Below, piece by piece: positions 1 to 7,326 of a stretch of DNA of 64,000 nt; the stretch's first letter is position 1; every line of letters begins with the position of its first letter. Under the pieces are notes generated by a model. It was not told where the DNA came from and did not search any database. It worked only from the letters and a program-made list of their open reading frames with translations. This DNA is from Roseiarcus sp963709655 (GTDB lineage Bacteria > Pseudomonadota > Alphaproteobacteria > Rhizobiales > Beijerinckiaceae). Location: contig CAVPXF010000004.1 of assembly GCA_963709655.1 (NCBI GenBank), positions 484,055 to 548,054 on the forward strand, written 5' to 3'. The position numbers and the translations under genes were made by a program.

Positions 1-42
1 TATCGCTGGCGCCGCCGCGGATGGGCGACAGCGAGGCTCGCC

Positions 43-645
43 ATGGACCCGTTGATCGAAGGCTACCGGAGATTCCGCGCCGAGACGTGGCCTGCGGAGC
101 GGGCGCGCTACGAGGCGCTCGCCCATTGGGGGCAGAGCCCCGAGGCGATGGTGATCGCCTGCTCGGATTCGCGCGTCGATCCGCAGACGATCTTCGCCGC
201 CGTGCCGGGCGAGCTCTTCGTGGTGCGCAACGTCGCGGCGCTCGTGCCGCCCTACGAGCCGGACGCCGGCTACCACGGCACCAGCGCCGCGCTCGAATTC
301 GCCGTCAAGGTCCTAAAGGTTTCCCGGCTCGTCGTCCTCGGCCACGGCCAGTGCGGCGGCGTGCGGGCGCTGGTGTACGGGCCACCGCCGCAGGCCCGCG
401 ACTTCATCGCCTCCTGGGTCGAGATCGGCCGCCCGGCGGTCGACGCGGCGGGGGAGGTCGAGGCAGGCCGGCTTTCCCGGATCGAGGCCGAGGTCGTCCG
501 CCTGTCGCTCGCCCATCTGATGACCTTCCCCTGGATCGCCGAGCCGGTCGTGGAAGGCCGCCTCGCGCTGCAGGGCTACCTGTTCGACGTCCACACCGGA
601 GTCCTGACGAGCGTCCGCAAGGAGACGCTGGCGCAGGTCGAGTGA
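43..645 (+). CDS. Beta-class carbonic anhydrase
   Basis: Zinc enzyme interconverting CO2 and bicarbonate in the cytoplasm. The 200-residue protein has the usual length of a bacterial beta carbonic anhydrase. The zinc ligands are visible: Cys40 in CSDSR (with Asp42 and Arg44, the catalytic dyad), and His101 and Cys104 in HGQCGG. The ATG is preceded by GAGG seven bases upstream. It is the first complete gene of the window and lies about 110 bases ahead of bluB on the same strand. The family assignment is secure; the physiological role (supplying bicarbonate, for example to carB chemistry) is inference. Confidence 0.95.
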   Translation: MDPLIEGYRRFRAETWPAERARYEALAHWGQSPEAMVIACSDSRVDPQTIFAAVPGELFVVRNVAALVPPYEPDAGYHGTSAALEFAVKVLKVSRLVVLGHGQCGGVRALVYGPPPQARDFIASWVEIGRPAVDAAGEVEAGRLSRIEAEVVRLSLAHLMTFPWIAEPVVEGRLALQGYLFDVHTGVLTSVRKETLAQVE

Positions 646-756
646 AGGGCGCAGCGGACGGCTCGGGGCCGTCCCGGCTGGCGGCGACATTTCCCTTTAC
701 GCGGGCGCCCGGCGGGGCGATATCGCGGGTTGCAGATGGAAAGCGTGGAGAGAGGG

Positions 757-1413
757 ATGCGGGAAGGAGCGAGCGTCGCGGCTGCGGAGCGCCGCTTCGA
801 CGCGGCCTTCCAGGCGGAATTTGCCGACCTCGTCGCCTGGCGGCGCGACGTGCGTCGGTTCCGCACGGACGCGATCGCGGAAGAGACGCTCGAGATCCTG
901 TTCCGCCTCGCCGAGCTTTCGCCATCGGTCGGAAACTGCCAGCCGACCCGCTTCGTCCGGGTCGACGACCAGGCCCGGCGCGCCGCGGTGCGGGCGAATT
1001 TCGAGGCCGCCAACCGGGAGGCGCTCGGCGCCTATCGGGGCGAGCGGGCCGAGCTCTACGCCCGGCTCAAGCTTGCGGGCCTCAGCGAGGCGCCGATCCA
1101 TCTCGCCGTCTTCTGCGACGAGGAGACCGCCGAGGGTCATGGCCTTGGCGCGCGCACCATGCCGGAGACGCGCCGCTATTCCGCCGTCTGCGCGCTCCAC
1201 ACGTTCTGGCTCGCCGCCCGCGCCTACGGGCTCGGGGTCGGCTGGGTGTCGATCCTCGATCCCGCCCGCCTCGCCGAGACGCTCGACGTCCCGGGGGCGT
1301 GGAGCTTCGTCGGCTATCTCTGCGTCGGCTGGCCCGAGGAGGAGCACCGGACGCCGGAGCTGGAGCGGACGGGCTGGCAGGCGCGCACGGTCCATCCGGT
1401 TCTGAGGCGCTAG
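757..1413 (+). CDS. bluB: BluB, 5,6-dimethylbenzimidazole synthase
   Basis: Flavin-destructase of the nitroreductase fold that converts FMNH2 to 5,6-dimethylbenzimidazole, the lower ligand of vitamin B12. Diagnostic stretches are SPSVGNCQP near the N terminus, the GHGLGARTMPET segment and GLGVGWVSILDP in the second half, all characteristic of BluB rather than ordinary nitroreductases. I chose the ATG at 757 because GGAGAGAGG lies just upstream; in-frame TTG at 730 and ATG at 736 would extend it by up to nine residues. No cobalamin riboswitch could be recognised in the short upstream gap, and no other cob genes are nearby, so this is a stand-alone copy. Confidence 0.92.
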   Translation: MREGASVAAAERRFDAAFQAEFADLVAWRRDVRRFRTDAIAEETLEILFRLAELSPSVGNCQPTRFVRVDDQARRAAVRANFEAANREALGAYRGERAELYARLKLAGLSEAPIHLAVFCDEETAEGHGLGARTMPETRRYSAVCALHTFWLAARAYGLGVGWVSILDPARLAETLDVPGAWSFVGYLCVGWPEEEHRTPELERTGWQARTVHPVLRR

Positions 1414-1470
1414 GCGCCTGCGGCGCCAGCGCGGCTTGGCGGCCGCGGGCCGCCGTCGTAGTTTGGCCGC

Positions 1471-2289
1471 ATGAGCGAGGTGATCCCGATCGTCGAGGCG
1501 CCGACCCGCCTGACCGCCCGCGCCCTGATCGTGGGCGAGCGGATCGACACGGCCGGGCTCGAGCGGCCCGACACGATCTCGCTGCTGCCGCTCGCCTTTC
1601 GCGTCGGCGCGCACGGCATCGTGGCCCTCTTCCGCTTCGGGGTCGCGGTCATGGTCGGGCTGACGCCGCTCGAGGAGGAGGACACGCTCGCCAGGCTCGC
1701 CTCGCGCGTCAGCGGCGAGCGGGCGAAGGGCGACGACGAGACGGCCTTGCTCGAGATCACGCCGGTCGGCGACGAGCAGAAGTCGTCCGGCGGCCCGATC
1801 CAGATCAAGGACCTGTCGCCGCAGCGGTTTCTCGTGGTCGCCGACGCGCTGGCGAAGTCGGTGGCGCTGGCGCGCGACGAGCGCGAGGTCAACAAGGTGT
1901 TCGACGTCATCGAGCCCTTCGCCGCCCAGCTCGCCGCGACCGGCTCGACGCCGTTCCGCCGCCGCGCCATGCTGCGCCTGATCGGCCAGGCGCTGCTCGT
2001 CCAGCACCGCGTTTCCGGCCGCGTCGCCGTCGAGGAGAAGCCCGACGTGCTGTGGGACCGGCCCGACCTCGAGCGCCTCTATGCGCGGCTCGAGGACGAG
2101 TACGAGCTCTCGGAGCGCGCCGGCGTCCTGAAGCGCAAGCTCGACGTGATCGTCGAGACGGCGCATGCGCTGACCGACATCATCGACGCCGACCGGGCGA
2201 CCCGGCTCGAATGGGCGATCATCCTCCTGATCGTCGCCGAGTTGATCGCGGCCGTGGTGCAGATCTGGCTCGCGACGGGGGGGCGTTGA
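1471..2289 (+). CDS. RMD1/YagE family (DUF155) protein
   Basis: Member of the RMD1/DUF155 family, whose bacterial members have no established biochemical role. The 272-residue protein ends in the family hallmark: VLWDRPDLERLYARLEDEYE at about 188-207, then a helical stretch rich in charged residues, and a single C-terminal hydrophobic segment at roughly 247-267 that probably anchors it in the inner membrane with the bulk in the cytoplasm. The ATG is followed by a compositionally normal high-GC ORF. It follows bluB by 57 bases on the same strand; co-transcription is possible, but no functional link is known. Confidence 0.8.
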   Translation: MSEVIPIVEAPTRLTARALIVGERIDTAGLERPDTISLLPLAFRVGAHGIVALFRFGVAVMVGLTPLEEEDTLARLASRVSGERAKGDDETALLEITPVGDEQKSSGGPIQIKDLSPQRFLVVADALAKSVALARDEREVNKVFDVIEPFAAQLAATGSTPFRRRAMLRLIGQALLVQHRVSGRVAVEEKPDVLWDRPDLERLYARLEDEYELSERAGVLKRKLDVIVETAHALTDIIDADRATRLEWAIILLIVAELIAAVVQIWLATGGR

Positions 2290-2310
2290 CGCCGCGCAGC
2301 TGCAGCGACG

Positions 2311-2731
2311 TCATTCGACCCAGGGGTTGACCGTCGTCACCCCCGCCGCCCGGAAAGGCGCTTCGTCCCGGGTCGCGACCGATAGCCGGTTGGCCGCCGC
2401 GATCGCCGCGATCTGACCGTCGGGGACGGAGATGGCGAGGCCCCGCGCTCGAGCGCCGCTCATGATCGAGGCGTAGGCCCGCGCCGCCGCAAGGTCGAAG
2501 GACATGATGCGGCCGGCAAAAAGACGCTTGCACTTCGGTCTCGAACGCCTCGGCGAGCCGGACGCGCCGCCGGCCCGCCGGCAGCGCCGCCACGCCGAAC
2601 AGGATTTCCGCGATGCTGATGGTCGCGATGAACAGGGTTTCGGCCGACTGGCGGTCGAGCCACGCGGCCACCCGGAAGTCGCCTTGGGCCTTCATCGGCT
2701 CCGAAACGACATTCGTATCGACCAGGATCAT
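2311..2731 (-). pseudogene. FitB/VapC-like PIN-domain toxin, frameshifted
   Basis: PIN-domain ribonuclease toxin of the FitB/VapC type. The N-terminal part reads MILVDTNVVSEPMK (first catalytic Asp in DTN) up to about residue 74 (EVQASF). The C-terminal half, starting GRIMSFDLAAARAY and including the late acidic residues (PDGQIAA) and the ending VNPWVE, is in another frame. Removing one T from the TTTTT run (minus strand, about 2518-2524) restores a continuous family-length protein of about 139 residues, so one base has been gained in a homopolymer. As read, the toxin is inactive. Its ATG overlaps the antitoxin stop as ATGA. A sequencing error cannot be excluded. Confidence 0.8.
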
Positions 2732-2958
2732 TCGAAGTCGATCGGCTCGGGGGGCGTTCGATCGCGTTCGATTTCGAGCTCGACGCCGCGAAAGCGGCGC
2801 CCGAGCCGCGCCAGCGCCGAGCCGATCCCGGGCTTCGGCGAAGCCGCGACCGCGTCGTCGAGGATAGCCCGGATTTCGGCCTCGGTCGACCGACCGTGGC
2901 GCCGCGCGCGCGCCTTCAGAGCACGGTGGGTTTCGGCAGAAATCTGGCGCACGGTCAC
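2728..2958 (-). CDS. FitA/VapB-like antitoxin (ribbon-helix-helix)
   Basis: Antitoxin and autorepressor partner of the downstream PIN toxin. The 76-residue reading VTVRQISAETHRALKARARR shows the N-terminal ribbon-helix-helix strand and helix, then STEAEIRAILDDAV. The C-terminal toxin-binding tail GVELEIERDRTPPEPIDFE is typical of FitA-like antitoxins. No ATG is available; GTG at 2958 or 2952 gives the expected family N terminus, and no strong ribosome site is visible. The stop overlaps the toxin ATG by four bases. Two TGATATC boxes just upstream (2982-3009) look like its operator. It appears intact, unlike its toxin. Confidence 0.8.
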   Translation of the reverse strand: MTVRQISAETHRALKARARRHGRSTEAEIRAILDDAVAASPKPGIGSALARLGRRFRGVELEIERDRTPPEPIDFE

Positions 2959-2981
2959 GGCGGGGATGGGACACCTGTTGG

Positions 2982-3009
2982 TTGATATCGACTTGGTCAG
3001 ATTGATATC
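2982..3009. promoter_or_regulatory. Probable antitoxin operator: two TTGATATC boxes
   Basis: The sequence TTGATATC occurs at 2982-2989 and again at 3002-3009, 20 bases apart (two helical turns). Each box contains the palindrome GATATC. They lie 24-52 bases upstream of the FitA-like GTG start, where ribbon-helix-helix antitoxins bind to repress their own promoter. Binding is inferred. Confidence 0.5.
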
Positions 3010-3204
3010 ATGACGCGGCTGTTCGGAGCAAGTCTTTTGCGGCAGGGCGCGCCAGTCGCGGGATTGGCGCGCAGCGTCGGTGCGGGAGGGCCGTCGCTGT
3101 CCCCGCCGCTGCAAAGGCGGGCGAGGCAGACGCGGCGTCAGCGCAGCCATTGATGTTCGCCTCAGTTGGGTCCATATTTTGTCTCAACTGATAAGGAGCA
3201 AGCG

Positions 3205-3635
3205 ATGTTCGCCTCGAACGAGGTCGCCTGGTCCTGGGGCTTCCGGCCGACGCCCTTGGGACGCTGTCCCCGATCAAGCTCATTGAACGCATCGAGCACG
3301 GGCTGCCGATCCGGTCGGTCGACAAAATTGCGCGCCTGCTTGCGCCTGACGATACGCAGTTCAAATACCGCCTGATCCCGAAGGCGACGCTCGAACGCAG
3401 AAAGACGACAAGCAAGCTGTCGCCGGAGGAGGGCGCGCGAGTGGCGCGTCTCGCAAACGTCTGGAATGTCGCCCGCGACGTTTGGGGCAGCGATGGCGAG
3501 GCGCGCGATTTCCTGTTTCGCCCGCATCCTATGGCGGAGGACAGGCTACCGATCGATCTTGCGATTCAGAGCGAGTTCGGCGCCGAATTGATCGTCGACA
3601 TCCTCGGCGGTCTCAAGTACGGCTCGGCGGCGTGA
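3205..3635 (+). pseudogene. Xre/MbcA/ParS-type antitoxin of RES module, frameshifted near its start
   Basis: Antitoxin of a RES-Xre module. ATG 3205 has a good ribosome site (AAGGAG, seven bases upstream) and encodes MFASNEVA. The rest of a family-typical antitoxin (VLGLPADALGTL, then an HTH region with APDDTQFKYRL and a C-terminal DUF2384 toxin-binding domain ending DILGGLKYGSAA) is in another frame from about base 3231. One base is missing around 3226-3231. No ATG, GTG or TTG exists in the second frame until GTG 3441, which could yield only a 64-residue fragment holding the C-terminal DUF2384 part. The stop overlaps the toxin start as GTGA. Real lesion or sequencing deletion: undecided. Confidence 0.8.
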
Positions 3636-4120
3636 ACGCTCAGGTCCTCGATAGAGGACTGACCGCGTACCGAATCGGCGATCCCTTCGGCGCCCATCCT
3701 ATTTTTGACGCGACAGGTTCGGTTCTCGCTCCCGGGCGCTGGAACACGCCAGGAAGTCCGATGATCTACGCGAGCGAGCGCTTTTCGACCGCGATGCTGG
3801 AGAAGCTGGCGCGTGGCAGCGGCCGTCTCCCGCCCAATCAGCATGATGTCCAGATGGCAATTCCGCGCGGACTCACGTACGAGGTCTTCTCGCCGCCCAG
3901 CTTGCCCGGCTGGGACAGCATGCCGACCACCGTGAGTCGCGCATTCGGGGAGGGATGCTGTGTCGAAAGGCGCAGCCTGATCCTGATCGTTCCCAGCGTC
4001 GTCGCGCAACTCGACAACTATATTCTCATCAACCCGGCGCACCCGGAATTCCACGCCATCGAGGCCAGCTTGCACCAGCCCGTGTTCTGGGACCGTAGGT
4101 TGTTCGGGTCGTCGGCGTAA
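3632..4120 (+). CDS. RES-domain toxin
   Basis: RES-family toxin, which in characterised members degrades NAD+ and stops growth. The 162-residue protein carries the three residues that name the family: Arg in AYRIGDP near the N terminus, Glu in YASERFSTAMLEKL, and Ser in IVPSVVAQLDNY, plus GRWNTPG and INPAHPEF, and a C terminus HQPVFWDRRLFG. I chose GTG 3632 because it overlaps the antitoxin stop (GTGA) and starts exactly before the domain. The catalytic core appears intact although the antitoxin in front of it is frameshifted, which should be lethal unless the fragment, a remote antitoxin or a sequencing error explains it. Confidence 0.87.
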   Translation: MNAQVLDRGLTAYRIGDPFGAHPIFDATGSVLAPGRWNTPGSPMIYASERFSTAMLEKLARGSGRLPPNQHDVQMAIPRGLTYEVFSPPSLPGWDSMPTTVSRAFGEGCCVERRSLILIVPSVVAQLDNYILINPAHPEFHAIEASLHQPVFWDRRLFGSSA

Positions 4121-4226
4121 GGAGGCGGAAAGGGACGCCCTGGCTCGGCTGTGTCGGCGTTTCTTTCCCGTTCCTGCGGTCGAGTGGTAGAGTGCAGACC
4201 AGCAAGGGGCCGAGCCCGAGGACAGG

Positions 4227-4463
4227 ATGAGCAAGCCGATAATCTTCACGGCGTCTGCGGTTTGGGATCCGGAAGCGGGCGTGTGGAGCGGGCATTGCGA
4301 CGATATTCCTGCCGCCGCGGACGCGCCGACGCTCGATGAATTGCTCGACAAGATCTCGCGAATGGCTGTCGACGTCGTGCCGGACAATCATCCCGGCGTG
4401 GCCCCCGAGTCCATCTTCATTCAGGTGATGGCGATGCGCGAAGCGGTTCCCGCGGCCGCATGA
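4227..4463 (+). CDS. DUF1902 / HicB-like antitoxin
   Basis: Small 78-residue protein of the DUF1902 group, related to HicB antitoxins. The N-terminal half FTASAVWDPEAGVWSG is the partial RNase-H-like HicB fold, followed by the helix TLDELLDKISRMAVDVVPDN. ATG 4227 follows GAGGACAGG. The gene abuts the downstream toxin remnant: its TGA at 4461-4463 is immediately followed by the HicA ATG at 4464. It appears intact. With its toxin core deleted it may be an orphan antitoxin or DNA-binding protein. Confidence 0.8.
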   Translation: MSKPIIFTASAVWDPEAGVWSGHCDDIPAAADAPTLDELLDKISRMAVDVVPDNHPGVAPESIFIQVMAMREAVPAAA

Positions 4464-4592
4464 ATGGCGCCGCAGTTCGATCGGCCGCTGCGCGACTTGT
4501 TGATCAAGGCGGGATACGAATTCGTGCCACAGGGACGCGGCAATACGGCGAACGCGATCCTTCGGCAGGCGGGTCTGCCGAAAGCGTTTTGA
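4464..4592 (+). pseudogene. HicA-like toxin with its catalytic core deleted
   Basis: A 42-residue reading with both ends of a HicA/YcfA-type mRNA interferase. The N terminus DRPLRDLLIKAGYEFVPQGRG joins directly to the C-terminal signature NTANAILRQAGLPKAF. Family members have roughly 20-25 residues between these parts, including the G-[SD]-H-x-x-[FWY] strand with the catalytic His. That block is missing and the frame is kept, so this looks like a clean in-frame deletion rather than a sequencing slip. The product would lack RNase activity but could still contact HicB. It directly follows the DUF1902 antitoxin, with no gap. Confidence 0.75.
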
Positions 4593-4712
4593 CCTGGAAC
4601 CCTCGCGCCTACAATCGCGAGTTCGATCACCTCTTCACTGCGTGTGGACAACGCCCCCTTTCGCATTGACCCTCGACCGGCGCGGTGGCTGCCTCTCTGG
4701 AGGAAAATCGGC

Positions 4713-5150
4713 ATGGCGATCGAGGACCAGCTTCGCGAACGTTTGAGGAAAGTCGAGGCGCTGTTTGTCGGCGGCGCGACGGCGGGCGAGCGCGATGCCG
4801 CCGGCGCCGCGGCCGCGCGATTGCGCGCAAAGCTCGAGGAGGCCGCCCGCTTCGATCGGCCGATCGAGATGAAGTTCACGATGCCGGACATGTGGTCGGT
4901 CCGTTTGTTTGTGGCGTTGTGCCGGCGCCACGGCTTCAAGCCTTTCCGCTATGGCGGCCAGCGTCACACGACCGTGATGGTCAAGGCGCCGAGGCAGGCC
5001 TTCGAGGCCGTGGTCTGGCGCGAGTTCCACGATCTCCACGCCGACCTTCAGGCGTATCTCGAAGAGACGACCGAGCGGGTGATCCGTGCAACGGTTTACG
5101 CGGACGCAGCCGACGTCGACATTGCGCCGGAGCCTGCGCGGCGACGCTGA
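4713..5150 (+). CDS. Conserved hypothetical protein
   Basis: I do not recognise a characterised family. The 145-residue product begins MAIEDQLRERLRKVEALF, a charged helix, followed by GGATAGERDAAGAAAARLRAKL, which resembles the helical N-terminal segment of DUF2786-type proteins, and then a basic alpha/beta region (MPDMWSVRLFVALCRRHGFK, RHTTVMVKAP). I chose ATG 4713 for its GGAGGA site eight bases upstream; an in-frame ATG at 4644 has none. It sits between the toxin-antitoxin cluster and the sirtuin gene. Cytoplasmic, no signal or membrane segment. Reading frame and ribosome site make it a real gene; function unknown. Confidence 0.7.
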   Translation: MAIEDQLRERLRKVEALFVGGATAGERDAAGAAAARLRAKLEEAARFDRPIEMKFTMPDMWSVRLFVALCRRHGFKPFRYGGQRHTTVMVKAPRQAFEAVVWREFHDLHADLQAYLEETTERVIRATVYADAADVDIAPEPARRR

Positions 5151-5213
5151 CCCGTCGGAGTGCGCCGTTCGGTCCGATTGTCGTCGAGCCTGGACGACAT
5201 TAGGAAGCAGGGC

Positions 5214-5927
5214 ATGTCCAGGCACATTTTCATCCTCACGGGCGCCGGGGTGTCCGCCGAAAGCGGGCTCGGAACCTTTCGCGACAAGCGCGGCGAAGGG
5301 ATCTGGGCGAAGTTCGACCCGATGGAGCTCGCCACGCCGCAAGCCTTCGCGCGCGATCCGAAGAGGGTGCTCGCCTTCTACGACGCGCGCCGGCGCAATC
5401 TTCTCGAGGCAGAGCCGAATGCGGCGCATATCGCGCTGGCGCGGCTCGAGCGGGAGCTGGCGGGGCAGGGCGGCGAGTTGACCCTCGTGACCCAGAACAT
5501 CGACGATCTGCATGAGCGCGCCGGCTCGCAGCGCGTCCTCCACATGCACGGCGAACTCTTGAAGGCGCGCTGCCGGAATTGCGAAGCGGCGCCGGTCTGG
5601 CGGGGCGACCTGACCGTCGAGGACGCCTGTCCCGACTGCGCGCTTCCCGGCGCGCTGCGCCCGCACGTCGTGTGGTTCGGCGAGGCGCCGCTGCATCTCG
5701 ACGATATCGACCGGGCGCTGCGCAACGCGGACCTGTTCGTCGCGATCGGGACGTCGGGCGCCGTCTATCCGGCGGCCGGGTTCGTCGCGGAAGCGCGCGC
5801 CTGTGGCGTTCCGACCTGCGAGATCAACCTCGAGGCCGCCGACAACGCCTATTGCTTCGACGAAGCCCGCTACGGCCCGGCGAGCGAAACCGTGCCGGCT
5901 TGGGTCGAAGACGTGCTGCAGAGCTGA
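5214..5927 (+). CDS. cobB: CobB, NAD-dependent protein deacylase (sirtuin)
   Basis: Class III sirtuin removing acyl groups from protein lysines, consuming NAD+. Visible motifs: GAGVSAESG at 10-18 (NAD loop), TQNIDDLHERAG, the catalytic His in LHMHGEL, four zinc cysteines as KARCRNC and EDACPDC, and VVWFGEAP. Tyr56 and Arg59 in FYDARRR match the pair that in E. coli CobB recognises succinyl-lysine, so desuccinylation is likely alongside deacetylation. I chose ATG 5214 (AGGAAG upstream) over an upstream ATG at 5160, because MSRHIFILTGAG is where the family starts. The gene is followed by palindromic repeats. Confidence 0.92.
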   Translation: MSRHIFILTGAGVSAESGLGTFRDKRGEGIWAKFDPMELATPQAFARDPKRVLAFYDARRRNLLEAEPNAAHIALARLERELAGQGGELTLVTQNIDDLHERAGSQRVLHMHGELLKARCRNCEAAPVWRGDLTVEDACPDCALPGALRPHVVWFGEAPLHLDDIDRALRNADLFVAIGTSGAVYPAAGFVAEARACGVPTCEINLEAADNAYCFDEARYGPASETVPAWVEDVLQS

Positions 5928-6343
5928 CGGGCCGGGTCAGACCGCGAGTTCGAGCCATCGCGCCTCCTTCTCCGCGCAGCGGGGAAGGAGGCCCGGAGGG
6001 CCGGATGGGGTGCGGAAAGCTGGGATGGGCCGACGAACGCTCGGAGTGACGATCGTGCAATCCGACCCAAAGTTGCGGCAGCGGACCACACCCCATCCGG
6101 CGCTCCGCGCCACCTTCCCCAGCAAGCTGGGGAAGCATAGCGCCCGCTTTCGAAATGTGAATGCCATAGCCTTGCGTCCAAGGACGGAACCGGCCTGAGC
6201 GTCGTCGACAATCCGGTTGACGGCGATCTTTTCACCCGCCGGCTTGAGGAATATCTCAAGACGTGGTGGAAAAAGGGCGGGGGAAGACGGTCGGCGCGGG
6301 CGGCCAACGCTCGAGCCCAAGCCCGCAAAAAGGGTCGAGCGCT
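5928..6343. repeat. Intergenic region with two facing REP-like palindromes
   Basis: This 416-base gap has no convincing gene. It contains a palindrome around 5961-6015 (CTCCTTCTCCGCGC, then GCGGGGAAGGAGG, followed by GGCCGGATGGGG) and an inverted relative at about 6090-6134 (CCCCATCCGGCGCTCCGCGC, then CCTTCCCC..GGGGAAG). Both belong to the same family as copies at 32.4, 35.8 and 55.7 kb. The remaining bases up to the hydrolase start hold only short ORFs of doubtful value. Confidence 0.7.
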
Positions 6344-7204
6344 ATGTCGGACACCCTCCTCGTCTTCAGCTTTGTCGAGGTCAACGGCGTCACCCTTCAT
6401 TGCGCCTCGGCCGGCCCCGAAGACGGCCCGCTGGTCGTGCTGCTGCACGGATTTCCAGAATTCTGGTTCGCCTGGCGCGACTATTTCGCGCCGCTCGCCG
6501 AGCGCGGCTTTCATGTGGTCGCGCCGGACCAGCGCGGCTACAATCTGTCGAGCAAGCCCGAGGGGGCGGGCGCCTACAAACTCGACCTCGCCGCCGCCGA
6601 CGTCTTCGCGCTCGCGAGCGCGCTCGGCCGCGAGCGTTTCCATGTCGCGGGCCACGATTGGGGCGCCGCCGTCGTCTGGACCATGGCGGGCCTGGACCCC
6701 AAACGCCTCACCAGCGCGACGATGATCCAGGCGCCCCATCCCGCCCTCTGGCTCAAGGCGATTCGGGAGGATCCGGAACAACGGATGAAGAGCCGCTATG
6801 TGCAGATCCTGCGTCTGCCCTGGCTGTCGGAGATGGGTCTCAAGCTCGGCAATTTCGCGGGCCTGGCGCGGGCCTTCCGGTCCGCGGCGCGGCCGGAGGC
6901 CTTTGCCGGCGAGACGCTCGACGTCTATCGGGCGGCCTGGCGCCAGCCCGGCGCGCTGACGGGCATGCTGAACTGGTATCGCGCCCTCTACGTCGACGAG
7001 CCGGCGACGCCCGCGGCGGCAAGCCTCATCCCGCCGACGCTGGTGCTATGGGGCGACCGGGACGAGTTCGCCGTGCCGACGCTCGCCGACGAAAGCGCGA
7101 AGCTTTGCGCCAATGCGCGCCTGCGCCACCTGCCGCAGGCGACCCACTGGATCATCCACGACGCGCCCGACCTCGTGCGCGACGCGCTGCTCGATCATTT
7201 GTAG
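6344..7204 (+). CDS. Alpha/beta hydrolase, epoxide hydrolase-like
   Basis: Soluble alpha/beta-fold hydrolase of 286 residues. The oxyanion region is HGFPEFW at 35-41. The nucleophile elbow GHDWGA places Asp105 where serine hydrolases have Ser, as in epoxide hydrolases and haloalkane dehalogenases. The acid is likely in GDRDEF and the base is the His in ATHWIIHD near the C terminus. The HGFPE and DQRGYN motifs favour epoxide hydrolase over dehalogenase. I chose ATG 6344 (MSDTLL); an upstream in-frame ATG at 6263 lacks a ribosome site. Neighbours give no substrate hint. Confidence 0.85.
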   Translation: MSDTLLVFSFVEVNGVTLHCASAGPEDGPLVVLLHGFPEFWFAWRDYFAPLAERGFHVVAPDQRGYNLSSKPEGAGAYKLDLAAADVFALASALGRERFHVAGHDWGAAVVWTMAGLDPKRLTSATMIQAPHPALWLKAIREDPEQRMKSRYVQILRLPWLSEMGLKLGNFAGLARAFRSAARPEAFAGETLDVYRAAWRQPGALTGMLNWYRALYVDEPATPAAASLIPPTLVLWGDRDEFAVPTLADESAKLCANARLRHLPQATHWIIHDAPDLVRDALLDHL

Positions 7205-7238
7205 GGCGGAATGATTCCTTTTTGCGCCGGCGCCCGCT

Positions 7239-7265
7239 CGTGTCATCCCCGCGCACGCGGGGATC
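7239..7265. repeat. Short palindrome of the TCATCCCCGCG..CGCGGGGATCC type
   Basis: CATCCCCGCG and CGCGGGGATC form an inverted repeat a few bases apart between the hydrolase and the convergent DUF1254 gene. This element type recurs in many proteobacterial intergenic regions. It could act as a bidirectional transcription stop here. Confidence 0.55.
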
Positions 7266-7326
7266 CAGGGTCGCGACCCGGGCGCCTGTCGCGATTGTGC
7301 AAAGACTGGCCCGCCCGCCGCCGCCT

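Noticed and set aside
646..756. A cobalamin riboswitch ahead of bluB
   Set aside because: The 110-base gap is too short and the conserved B12-box core could not be found.
21..2330. A 769-codon frame spanning the carbonic anhydrase, BluB and DUF155 genes
   Set aside because: Arg/Gly/Ala-rich composition with no motif; it is the shifted frame of three recognisable genes in high-GC DNA.
6180..6343. A small gene ending before the hydrolase (reading ...SVVDNPVDGDLFTRRLEEYLK...)
   Set aside because: The frame has no usable start and runs into the hydrolase out of frame; only the local composition looks protein-like.
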